Shown here: positions 1 to 6,702 of the stretch, in pieces | Numbering within the stretch: the stretch's first letter is position 1 | Layout: every line of letters starts with the position of its first letter | Assembly (NCBI GenBank): GCA_002440665.1 | Contig: DJUX01000063.1 | Span: forward strand, 1 to 16,089 | Direction: 5' to 3' | DNA length: 16,089 bases | DNA from: Dechloromonas sp. UBA6271 | GTDB taxonomy: Bacteria > Pseudomonadota > Gammaproteobacteria > Burkholderiales > Rhodocyclaceae | Notes under the pieces: model-generated | Databases searched by the model: none | The model's input: only the letters and a program-made list of their open reading frames with translations | Told to the model about the DNA's origin: nothing | Program-made: the position numbers and the translations under genes

Positions 1-9
1 AATGGCTAA

Positions 10-1449
10 TGGACAATCTGGGATTATTTCAGTACCGCCGTGCATCTCGGCCTCACCGCCACGCCCAGGGAAACCGAGGAAATCTCGAACATCACCTACT
101 TCGGCGAGCCGGTCTATACCTATTCCCTCAAGCAGGGCATCGAGGATGGCTTCCTGGCGCCGTACAAGGTCATTCGCATCGACCTCGACAAGGATCTCGG
201 CTGGCGACCGACCCAAGGGAAGCTTGACGCCAGGGGGCAGCTGGTCGAGGACCGGATTTATAACGCCTCGGACATGAACAAGACGCTGGTTCTCACCCAG
301 CGCGACACCACCGTCGCCCGGCGCATCACCGAATTCCTCAAGGCCACCGACCGCATGGCCAAGACCATCGTTTTCTGTGAGGACATCGACCACGCCGCCC
401 GCATGCGCCAGGCCCTGATCAATGCCAATCCGGACCTCGCCAGCCAGAACCCGAAATACGTGATGCAGATCACTGGCGACAACGAGGAAGGCAAGCTCGA
501 ACTCGACAACTTCATCAACCCGCGCAAGCCCTACCCGGTCATCGCCTGCACCTCGCGGCTGATGACCACCGGCGTCGATGCGAAAACCTGCAAGCTGATC
601 GTCCTCGACCGCACCATCAACTCGATGACCGAGTTCAAGCAGATCATCGGCCGCGGCACGCGCATCGACGAGGACTACGGCAAGCTCTGGTTCACCATCC
701 TCGACTTCAAGCGCGCCACCGAACTGTTCGCGGATGAAGCCTTCGACGGCGAGCCCGTCGTTATCTACCAACCCGGCCCAGACGGCACGGTGGTTCCGCC
801 GGAAGATCCCGAGCCGCTTCCGGGCGCCGACGGCAGTCCGGAAGGAACACCCGGCGCAGGCGGCATTATCGAAGACCCGCCCGGCGGCGGCCGGGTCAGG
901 TACGTGATCGACGACGTCACCGTCTATGTGGTGAATGAGCGCGTCCAGTATTACGGCAACGACGGCAAGCTGATCACCGAATCGCTCAAGGACTTCACGC
1001 GCATCCTGCTCAACAAGCGCTTCGCATCACTGGATAGCTTCCTGCAAACCTGGAACGACGCCACCAAAAAAGCGGCCATCATTGCCGAACTGGAAGAACA
1101 GGGCGTCCTGTTCGACGAGCTGGCGAAGGAAGCCGGCAAGGAACTCGACCCCTTCGACCTGATCTGTCACATCGCCTTCGGCCAGAAGCCACTGACCCGC
1201 CGTGAACGGGCGGAGCGCGTCAGAAAACGCGACTACTTCACCCGGTACGGCGACACCGCGCGCAAGGTGCTGGAAGTGCTGCTCGACAAATATGCCGACG
1301 AAGGCATCGGCAACATCGAGCAGATGGAAGTCCTGCGGGTCGCGCCGCTCGATCAGTTCGGCTCCCCGGTCGAAATCGTCCAGACCTTTGGCGGCAAGGC
1401 CCAATACCAAGCAGCCCTTCGGGAACTCGAACAACACCTTTACCAATAA
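10..1449 (+). CDS. hsdR: Type I restriction enzyme R subunit (HsdR), C-terminal part; in-frame stop at 7-9
   Basis: This is the motor and C-terminal part of an EcoEI-like HsdR, the subunit that translocates and cuts unmodified DNA with HsdM and HsdS. Counting from the GTG at 40, the SF2 helicase motif GLTATP is at residues 4-9, TSRLMTTGVD (motif V region) at 171-180 and QIIGRGTRI (motif VI) at 201-209. A Pro/Gly-rich linker follows at about 245-284, then an EcoEI_R_C-like domain to the end. The N-terminal nuclease domain, Walker A and DEAD-type box are not in the window. Homology in this frame extends upstream of codon 40 (WTIWDYFSTAV, from base 10), so the GTG is not a credible start. Yet a TAA stands in frame at 7-9. 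Either the gene is broken here, or the first bases reflect an assembly or contig edge. HsdR proteins are normally about 800-1100 residues; about 480 are seen. Confidence 0.85.
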   Translation, partial: WTIWDYFSTAVHLGLTATPRETEEISNITYFGEPVYTYSLKQGIEDGFLAPYKVIRIDLDKDLGWRPTQGKLDARGQLVEDRIYNASDMNKTLVLTQRDTTVARRITEFLKATDRMAKTIVFCEDIDHAARMRQALINANPDLASQNPKYVMQITGDNEEGKLELDNFINPRKPYPVIACTSRLMTTGVDAKTCKLIVLDRTINSMTEFKQIIGRGTRIDEDYGKLWFTILDFKRATELFADEAFDGEPVVIYQPGPDGTVVPPEDPEPLPGADGSPEGTPGAGGIIEDPPGGGRVRYVIDDVTVYVVNERVQYYGNDGKLITESLKDFTRILLNKRFASLDSFLQTWNDATKKAAIIAELEEQGVLFDELAKEAGKELDPFDLICHIAFGQKPLTRRERAERVRKRDYFTRYGDTARKVLEVLLDKYADEGIGNIEQMEVLRVAPLDQFGSPVEIVQTFGGKAQYQAALRELEQHLYQ

Positions 1450-1594
1450 ATCGGCCACCGGCCGGAAAAATAACCGGCAAAAGTTTCTCAACAAATTGTC
1501 GACAACACCAGGGTAAATAAAAAAATTTCACAACAAATTCCGCATGTTGTGAAACAATTTAAAAGCAACTCAATTCGGCAAATAAACCGGCAAA
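1450..1594 (+). promoter_or_regulatory. AT-rich repeat-laden gap before fic: probable promoter/operator region
   Basis: These 145 bases are clearly more AT-rich than the flanking genes and hold nested repeats. A perfect inverted repeat TTTCACAACA / TGTTGTGAAA lies at 1526-1535 and 1545-1554 (9-nt spacer). A direct repeat TTTC[T/A]CAACAAATT lies at 1484-1497 and 1526-1539, 42 bp apart, about four helical turns. A perfect 10-bp palindrome TTGTCGACAA is at 1496-1505. An outer imperfect direct repeat ending in AACCGGCAAAA lies at 1462-1482 and 1575-1595 (17 of 21 match). No convincing -35/-10 pair was found. The layout suggests protein-binding sites controlling fic-hsdM-hsdS. The regulator is unknown; the Fic protein's own C-terminal winged-helix-like part is one candidate (inference). 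Confidence 0.55.
1526..1554. repeat. Perfect inverted repeat, 10-bp arms, upstream of fic
   Basis: The arms TTTCACAACA (1526-1535) and TGTTGTGAAA (1545-1554) are exactly complementary around a 9-nt spacer. The centre lies about 55 bp before the fic start codon. No T-run follows on the plus strand, so an operator is more likely than a terminator for hsdR. On the minus strand a T-run does follow, but no minus-strand gene is present to be terminated. Confidence 0.7.
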
Positions 1595-2803
1595 ATGAAC
1601 CCGACAATCATTCCGCGTTACACCCAGTCCCATCAATTCGAGCCGCTGCTGCCGCAAAGCAGGCTGGAAGAATTGCGCCAGCGCAGCCGCGGCATTGTCG
1701 AACGCTCCTTCCGCCTCACCGGCAGCGCCCACCCGGCCACCATCGCCAGCCTGCGCGAACTCGTCCGGGCCATGAATTCCTACTACTCCAACCGGATCGA
1801 AGGCCAGGGCACCCATCCGCGCAATATCGAACGCGCCCTGCACCGCGACTTCTCCGCCAAGCCCGATGTCGCCCGCCTGCAACGCCTCGCCCTGGCCCAC
1901 ATCGAAGCCGAGCGCGAACTCGAAACCCGCCTCGCGGACGGCCTCCAGCCGCTCAGCAGCGCCTTCATTCGCGAAGCCCACGCCGCGCTCTACGGCCGGC
2001 TGCCGGAAGCCGACCGCCTGAGCGCCGACGAGCGCCTCGTCACCCCCGGCGCCCTGCGCGGCGAACTCGAACTGGTCGCCGTCGGCCGCCATGAACCGCC
2101 GCCGCCCGAAGCGCTGCCGGCTTTCCTCAACCGTTTCGATCAGATCTATGGCCGCCAGCCACCGCTGGAAGACCTCCTGTTCACCGTTGCCGCCGCCCAC
2201 CAGCGCATGGCCTGGATACACCCTTTCCTCGATGGCAACGGCCGCGCCTGCCGCTTGCAGACCCATTGCGCCCTGTGGTCCGTGAGCCGTGGCCTGTGGT
2301 CGGTCAGCCGCGGGCTGGCGCGCCAGCGGGACGCCTACTACGCCCGCCTCGACGCCGCCGACGCCCCCCGCCAGGGCGATCTCGATGGCCGCGGCAACCT
2401 TAGCGAAAAGGAACTGCGCAACTGGTGCGCCTGGTTCATCGGCATCTGCGAAGACCAGGTCAGCTTCATGGCCCGGATGCTCGACCTCGACAGCATGAAA
2501 ACCCGCATCCATGCGCTCATCTCCTTCCGCGCCGCCCATGACAAAAGTATCCGCCCGGAGGCCATCGTGCCGCTTTACCACCTCTTCCTGGCCGGCCCCA
2601 CGCCACGGGGAGAATTCCAGCAAATGACCGGCCTCGGCGAACGCACTGCCCGCAGCCTGCTCTCCCGCCTCATCGAAACCGGGCTCGTCGCCAGTGAAGG
2701 GCATACCGCTCCCGTGCGCTTCGCCTTTCCCCTCGATGCCCTGCAATTCCTGCTCCCGGAGCTCTATCCGGAAGCCGCCACCCACGAAGACAGCTTTCAA
2801 TGA
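1595..2803 (+). CDS. Fic family AMP-transferase with N-terminal inhibitory helix and C-terminal winged-helix-like tail
   Basis: Fic proteins usually transfer AMP from ATP to a protein hydroxyl. The 402-residue product has the core motif HPFLDGNGR at 209-217 with catalytic His209. It also has the class II inhibitory motif (S/T)xxxE(G/N) as SNRIEG at 65-70, where Glu69 should block ATP until relieved. Residues about 330-395 (EFQQMTGLGERTARSLLSRL and following) look like a winged helix-turn-helix, typical of Fic proteins with a DNA-binding tail. The start at 1595 lacks a clear Shine-Dalgarno sequence but begins a conserved-looking N-terminus. The stop overlaps the hsdM start (ATGA), so the gene is probably co-expressed with the modification genes. 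Oddity: a tandem LWSVSRG duplication at residues 227-240, just after the catalytic loop. The target protein is unknown. Confidence 0.9.
   Translation: MNPTIIPRYTQSHQFEPLLPQSRLEELRQRSRGIVERSFRLTGSAHPATIASLRELVRAMNSYYSNRIEGQGTHPRNIERALHRDFSAKPDVARLQRLALAHIEAERELETRLADGLQPLSSAFIREAHAALYGRLPEADRLSADERLVTPGALRGELELVAVGRHEPPPPEALPAFLNRFDQIYGRQPPLEDLLFTVAAAHQRMAWIHPFLDGNGRACRLQTHCALWSVSRGLWSVSRGLARQRDAYYARLDAADAPRQGDLDGRGNLSEKELRNWCAWFIGICEDQVSFMARMLDLDSMKTRIHALISFRAAHDKSIRPEAIVPLYHLFLAGPTPRGEFQQMTGLGERTARSLLSRLIETGLVASEGHTAPVRFAFPLDALQFLLPELYPEAATHEDSFQ
2273..2314 (+). repeat. Tandem 21-bp in-frame repeat inside fic (LWSVSRG twice)
   Basis: Copies at 2273-2293 and 2294-2314 encode the same seven residues. 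They differ at four bases, all third codon positions and all synonymous, so the copies are not very recent or have been kept the same at protein level. Confidence 0.8.
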
Positions 2804-4269
2804 CCATCAGCACCACCTTCATCAAATCCATCCAGGACATCATGCGCCAGGATGCCGGCGTCGATGGCGACGCCCAGCGCATCTCCCAGCTCTCCTGGCT
2901 GCTCTTCCTGAAAATCTTCGACGATCAGGAAACCGAACTCGAAATCCTGCGCGACGCCTACAAGTCGCCCATTCCCGAACACCTGCGCTGGCGCCACTGG
3001 GCCGCCGACAGCGAAGGCATGACCGGCGAGGAACTGCAGGATTTCATCAACAACACGCTTTTCCCCAAGCTCAAGAACCTCAACGCCGACCCGCTGCGCA
3101 ACCCGCGCGGCTACGTCGTGCAGCAGGTCTTTGAAGACGCCTTCAACTACATGAAGTCCGGCCAGTTGCTGCGCCAGGTGGTCAACAAGATCAACGAGAT
3201 CGACTTCAACAACCGCAGCGACCGCCACCTCTTCAACGACCTCTACGAAAAGATCCTCAAGGACCTGCAAAGTGCCGGCAACGCCGGCGAGTTCTACACC
3301 CCGCGCGCCGTCACCCAGTTCATGGTCGATACGGTCAACCCCAAAATTGGCCAAAAAATCCTCGACCCCGCCTGCGGCACCGGCGGCTTTCTCGCCTGTT
3401 CCCTCGAACACCTCAAGGCACAACGCAAGAACGTCGAGGACGACACCCTGCTGCAAGCCGCCATCCACGGCGTCGAAAAAAAGCAGATGCCGCACCTGCT
3501 GTGCACTACCAACATGCTGCTGCACGGCATCGAGGTGCCCAGCAACATCCGCCACGACAACACCCTGGCGCGCCCGCTGATCGACTACGGCCCGCGCGAC
3601 CAGGTCGACGTCATCTTCACCAACCCGCCCTTCGGCGGCACCGAGGAACCCGGCACCGAAGCCAACTTCCCCGCCGACGTGCGCACCAAGGAAACCGCCG
3701 ACCTCTTCCTCGTGCTCATCATCGAACTGCTCAGGCACAACGGCCGCGCCGCCGTCGTCCTGCCCGACGGCACGCTGTTCGGCGAAGGCATCAAGACGCG
3801 CATCAAGGAAAAACTGCTGACCGAGTGCAACCTGCACACCATCGTCCGCCTGCCCAACGGCGTCTTCGCGCCCTACACCGGCATCAAGACCAACCCGCTC
3901 TTCTTCACCAAGGGCGCGCCGACCCGCGAAGTCTGGTACTACGAGCACCCCTACCCGCCCGGCTACAAGAGCTACTCCAAGACCAAGCCCATCCGCATCG
4001 AGGAATTCGCCGCCGAAAAAGCCTGGTGGGGCGACGAGGCCGACGGCTTCAAGAACCGCGTCGAAAACGAATACGCCTGGAAGGTCGACCTCGCCACGCT
4101 CAAGGCCGCCAACTACAACCTCGACCAGAAGAACCCGCACAGCCCCGACGCCATCGCCCACGACCCGGACGCGCTTTTGGCCGAATACGGGCGGTTGACC
4201 GCAGAAGCCCAGCAACTGCGCGACCAGCTCAAGGCCATCCTCGCGCAATCGCTGGCGCGGCAGGCATGA
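2800..4269 (+). CDS. hsdM: Type I restriction-modification DNA methyltransferase subunit M (HsdM)
   Basis: This is an N6-adenine methyltransferase that, with HsdS, modifies the recognition site using S-adenosylmethionine and is also needed for restriction. The 489-residue protein is of ordinary family length. The N-terminal HsdM_N helical domain covers about 1-130. The GEFYTPR motif is at 163-169, the SAM-binding motif DPACGTGGFL at 189-198 and the catalytic NPPF at 275-278 (TNPPFGG). All key motifs are intact, so modification activity is expected. The start ATG overlaps the fic stop and the stop overlaps the hsdS start, both as ATGA, implying translational coupling along fic-hsdM-hsdS. The closing residues are charged and Gln/Leu-rich, consistent with the helical tail that contacts HsdS. 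Confidence 0.96.
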   Translation: MTISTTFIKSIQDIMRQDAGVDGDAQRISQLSWLLFLKIFDDQETELEILRDAYKSPIPEHLRWRHWAADSEGMTGEELQDFINNTLFPKLKNLNADPLRNPRGYVVQQVFEDAFNYMKSGQLLRQVVNKINEIDFNNRSDRHLFNDLYEKILKDLQSAGNAGEFYTPRAVTQFMVDTVNPKIGQKILDPACGTGGFLACSLEHLKAQRKNVEDDTLLQAAIHGVEKKQMPHLLCTTNMLLHGIEVPSNIRHDNTLARPLIDYGPRDQVDVIFTNPPFGGTEEPGTEANFPADVRTKETADLFLVLIIELLRHNGRAAVVLPDGTLFGEGIKTRIKEKLLTECNLHTIVRLPNGVFAPYTGIKTNPLFFTKGAPTREVWYYEHPYPPGYKSYSKTKPIRIEEFAAEKAWWGDEADGFKNRVENEYAWKVDLATLKAANYNLDQKNPHSPDAIAHDPDALLAEYGRLTAEAQQLRDQLKAILAQSLARQA

Positions 4270-5939
4270 ACGCCAAACTGGAAGCCCGCGAACCCGTCGC
4301 CCGCTACCTCGCCACGCCACCGCTGCTCCAGCACTTCGACCGCGTCGCTCAGGCCCCGGGCGGCGTCGCCCGCCTGCGCGAACTGATCCTGACGCTCGCC
4401 GTGCAAGGCAAGCTGGTTCCGCAAGACCCGGCGGATGAACCGGCCAGCGTGCTGCTCGAACGCATCCGTGCCGAGAAGGCGCGGCTGGTCAAGGAAGGGA
4501 AGATCAGGAAGGAGAAGACGCTGGCGGTGATTACGGACGAGGAGAAACCGTTTGCGTTGCCGGTGGGGTGGGAGTGGGTGAGGTTGGGAGACATATTTAT
4601 CCTCGAATACGGGGCTTCGCTACCAGAAAAAAACAGAGTTTCGGGACCATTTCCTGTTTATGGTTCAAATGGAATAGTTGGAACTAACAATCAACCGCTA
4701 ATTTCCGAACCATCCCTCGTGATCGGACGAAAAGGATCGGTAGGTGCCGTCAATATCGCAGAGAAGCCATTTTGGCCAATTGACACTAGCTACTTCGTAA
4801 CGCCGCCAGCAGGCGTGACACTACGCTATGCATATCACTTGTTTTCCTCCCTGAAACTTGGAAAACACGATAAAGCTACAGCTATTCCCGGAATTAATCG
4901 GAGCGATGTTTACCGAGAAATAGTTGCTCTCCCTCCGTCACTCGAACAATCCCGCATCGTCGCCCGCGTCGAGGAATTGATGGCGCTGTGCGATGCGCTG
5001 GCGGAAACGGGGCGGCTGGAAGCGGCACAGCATGAGCGGCTGGCCGGGGCCTTGTTCGACGCGCTGGCCAACAGCACCTCGGCGCAGGAAGCCGCCGACA
5101 ACTGGCAACGCATCGCCGCCCACTTCGACCTGCTGCTCGACCGGCCTGCTGCGGTCGACCGCCTGGAACAGGCCATTTTGCAACTCGCCGTCCGCGGCCG
5201 CCTCGTCCCGCAAAACCCAGTCGACGAACCCGCCAGCGCCCTGCTGCAAAAAATCCGCACCGAAAAGGACCGCCTCATCGCCAACGGCCAACTCAGACGC
5301 GACAAACCTCTGCCGCCGATCAGCGACGAGGAAAAGCCGTTTGAGTTACCGGAAGGGTGGGAGTGGGTAAGATTTCGTGAAGTATTTGATGGAGGGAGCG
5401 GGACTACCCCGCTAAGGGCGAAGACCCATTTTTTTGAAGATGGAACAGAAATGTGGGTCAAAACAACAGACCTGAATAATGCAATTGTCACGACTTGCGA
5501 AGAACTGATTACGAAAACTGCAGTTATTGAGAACAGACTCAATTACTACCCAGCAGGCAGTGTTTGCATCGCTATGTATGGTGGCTCGGGAACAATTGGG
5601 AAATCAGGAATTCTCGGGGTCGCATCAACAATTAACCAGTCAGTTTTTGCTCTCCCTCCTACAAAAGGCATCGACAGTCACTTTGTACACATCTATGTAA
5701 TCACTATCCGCAACAAGTGGATGGGTTTTGCTGCCGGGCTACGCAAAGATCCAAACATCAATGGGCAGATAATCAAAAACATGCTTTTCCCCTTACCTCC
5801 CCTCGCCGAACAATCCCGCATCGTCGCCCGCGTCGCCGAACTGCGCGCCCTCTGCGCCCAGTTGCGTGACCGCCTCGCCACCACCGCGCAAACCCGGTCC
5901 CGGCTCGCCGAGGCGCTGCTGGAGCAAGCCGTCGCATGA
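4266..5939 (+). CDS. hsdS: Type I restriction-modification specificity subunit S (HsdS), two TRDs
   Basis: HsdS sets the bipartite DNA target of the R-M complex. The 557-residue protein has two parallel halves. The first has a conserved segment ending in GWEWV at 101-105, TRD1 at about 106-226, then EQSRIVARV from 227. The second has GWEWV at 364-368, TRD2 at about 369-514, then EQSRIVARV from 515. Segments before each TRD match closely (for example LAVQGKLVPQDP and LAVRGRLVPQNP). The open frame extends upstream inside hsdM, but the real start is the ATG at 4266, overlapping the hsdM stop. Both TRDs are AT-rich: 22 of 60 G+C in 4621-4680 and 23 of 60 in 5461-5520, against 42 of 60 in the conserved block 5101-5160. 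That is the mark of swapped recognition domains. The recognition sequence cannot be read from here. Confidence 0.95.
   Translation: MNAKLEAREPVARYLATPPLLQHFDRVAQAPGGVARLRELILTLAVQGKLVPQDPADEPASVLLERIRAEKARLVKEGKIRKEKTLAVITDEEKPFALPVGWEWVRLGDIFILEYGASLPEKNRVSGPFPVYGSNGIVGTNNQPLISEPSLVIGRKGSVGAVNIAEKPFWPIDTSYFVTPPAGVTLRYAYHLFSSLKLGKHDKATAIPGINRSDVYREIVALPPSLEQSRIVARVEELMALCDALAETGRLEAAQHERLAGALFDALANSTSAQEAADNWQRIAAHFDLLLDRPAAVDRLEQAILQLAVRGRLVPQNPVDEPASALLQKIRTEKDRLIANGQLRRDKPLPPISDEEKPFELPEGWEWVRFREVFDGGSGTTPLRAKTHFFEDGTEMWVKTTDLNNAIVTTCEELITKTAVIENRLNYYPAGSVCIAMYGGSGTIGKSGILGVASTINQSVFALPPTKGIDSHFVHIYVITIRNKWMGFAAGLRKDPNINGQIIKNMLFPLPPLAEQSRIVARVAELRALCAQLRDRLATTAQTRSRLAEALLEQAVA
4565..4588 (+). 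other. G-quadruplex-type motif at the conserved region/TRD1 junction of hsdS
   Basis: Four runs of at least three G (4565-4568, 4570-4572, 4576-4578, 4586-4588) with loops of 1, 3 and 7 bases fit the usual G3+N1-7 pattern. They fall in the codons for GWEWVRLG, where GC content drops into TRD1. The second-half counterpart (5355-5367) has only three such runs. Function is not shown; the amino-acid sequence alone forces much of the G-richness. Confidence 0.4.
4944..4971 (+). repeat. 28-nt perfect direct repeat in hsdS, copy 1 (after TRD1)
   Basis: It is identical base for base to 5808-5835, encodes EQSRIVARV in both places and marks the return from AT-rich TRD to GC-rich conserved region. The copies are 864 bp (288 codons) apart and in frame. 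Confidence 0.9.
5808..5835 (+). repeat. 28-nt perfect direct repeat in hsdS, copy 2 (after TRD2)
   Basis: Second copy of the repeat at 4944-4971, directly after TRD2. Each TRD is also preceded by a shared 14-nt stretch GGGTGGGAGTGGGT (4566-4579 and 5355-5368), so both recognition domains are bracketed by repeated DNA. Confidence 0.9.
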
Positions 5940-6604
5940 CCGAACGGTTCGCGACGCCCCTGGCATCCCGCCGAAATGCGCGGCGACAGGTCATCCTTGC
6001 CGGGCTGCTGGCGGCTTTCCTGCCGGCCTGCAGCAAGCAGCCGAAGGCGCGCCCGGTGCCACCCGGCAGCGCGGTGCTGGCTTTCGGCGATAGCGTCACG
6101 TTCGGCACCGGGGCGGGCGCCGGCGAGGACTGGCCAAGCCTGCTGGGCCAATTGACCGGCTGGCGGGTCATCAACGCAGGCATCCCCGGCGACACGGCCG
6201 AAGCCGGCAAGGCGCGCATCCAGGCCCTGCTGGACGCGCATCGGCCGGCGTTGGTCATCATCGAGATCGGCGGCAACGACTTTCTTCGCCGGCGGCCGGC
6301 CGCCGCCGTCAAGGAGGATATTCGCCACCTGGCAAGCGTCAGCAGGGCGGCGGGGGCACAGGTGGTTCTGCTTGCCGTTCCCGAGTTGTCCCTGCTGGCA
6401 GCCGTCGCCGGCCGGCCCGGCGATTCACCGATTTACCGGGAGATCGGCAGGGAAGACAATGTGCCGGTCGTGGCGGACGTCTTCTCGAACATCCTGGCGC
6501 AGCCGGAACTCTGCGCCGACAAAATCCACCCGAATGCCGCAGGCTACCGCGAGTTCGCGAAGGGCGTTTTCGCAGGATTGCGCGAGCTCGGCTTGCGGGG
6601 CTAA
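5936..6604 (+). CDS. SGNH/GDSL-family hydrolase, probable exported lipoprotein (TesA-like esterase)
   Basis: This is an SGNH serine hydrolase likely to act on ester or thioester bonds of lipids in the periplasm or at a membrane. In 222 residues the four blocks are present: GDS at 51-53 (Ser53 nucleophile), Gly82/Gly85 in NAGIPGDT, GGND at 112-115 (Asn114), and DKIH at 195-198 (Asp195, His198). The N-terminus has arginines at 12-13 and 16-17, a hydrophobic stretch at 19-31 and LPAC at 29-32, resembling a lipobox with Cys32 as the lipid site. Proline at -2 is not ideal, so simple secretion is an alternative. The ATG overlaps the hsdS stop by ATGA with a GGAG upstream, which puts the gene in line with the R-M operon although its function looks unrelated. 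The substrate cannot be predicted. Confidence 0.85.
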   Translation: MTERFATPLASRRNARRQVILAGLLAAFLPACSKQPKARPVPPGSAVLAFGDSVTFGTGAGAGEDWPSLLGQLTGWRVINAGIPGDTAEAGKARIQALLDAHRPALVIIEIGGNDFLRRRPAAAVKEDIRHLASVSRAAGAQVVLLAVPELSLLAAVAGRPGDSPIYREIGREDNVPVVADVFSNILAQPELCADKIHPNAAGYREFAKGVFAGLRELGLRG

Positions 6605-6668
6605 GGGCCATGCGTCCTGACGGACGTCCACGCAGCGGGCGCGCTAGAATCTGCTTTCCGCGCCGCCT

Positions 6669-6700
6669 GTTGCGGTCGACCACCTGAAAGGCCCGAAAAC
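6669..6700 (+). repeat. Dispersed 32-nt repeat, copy A (before alpha/beta hydrolase gene)
   Basis: It begins with GTTGCGGTCGAC, identical to copy B at 7600-7631, then has a less conserved A- and G-rich part ending in CGAAAA. Over 32 positions, 23 match. It lies directly before the ATG at 6703. Confidence 0.5.
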
Positions 6701-6702
6701 CA

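Noticed and set aside
1484..1554. Short repeats as a CRISPR array
   Set aside because: Only two 14-nt copies, no regular spacers and no cas genes; fits operator sites better.
1559..2800. Minus-strand open frame opposite fic (413 codons)
   Set aside because: Shadow of the Fic gene, low-complexity Ala/Gly/Glu composition.
3501..4265. Upstream extension of the hsdS frame within hsdM
   Set aside because: The translated extension is Arg/His/Pro-rich nonsense; HsdS homology begins after the ATG at 4266.
2797..4320. Long minus-strand open frame over hsdM (507 codons)
   Set aside because: It is the reverse-strand shadow of a clear methyltransferase; its composition is biased to Val, Gly, Glu and Leu with no motif.
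6617..6650. Promoter before the alpha/beta hydrolase (CTGACG ... TAGAAT)
   Set aside because: The spacer is 22 bases, too long for a normal sigma70 promoter; only the -10 is mentioned with the gene.
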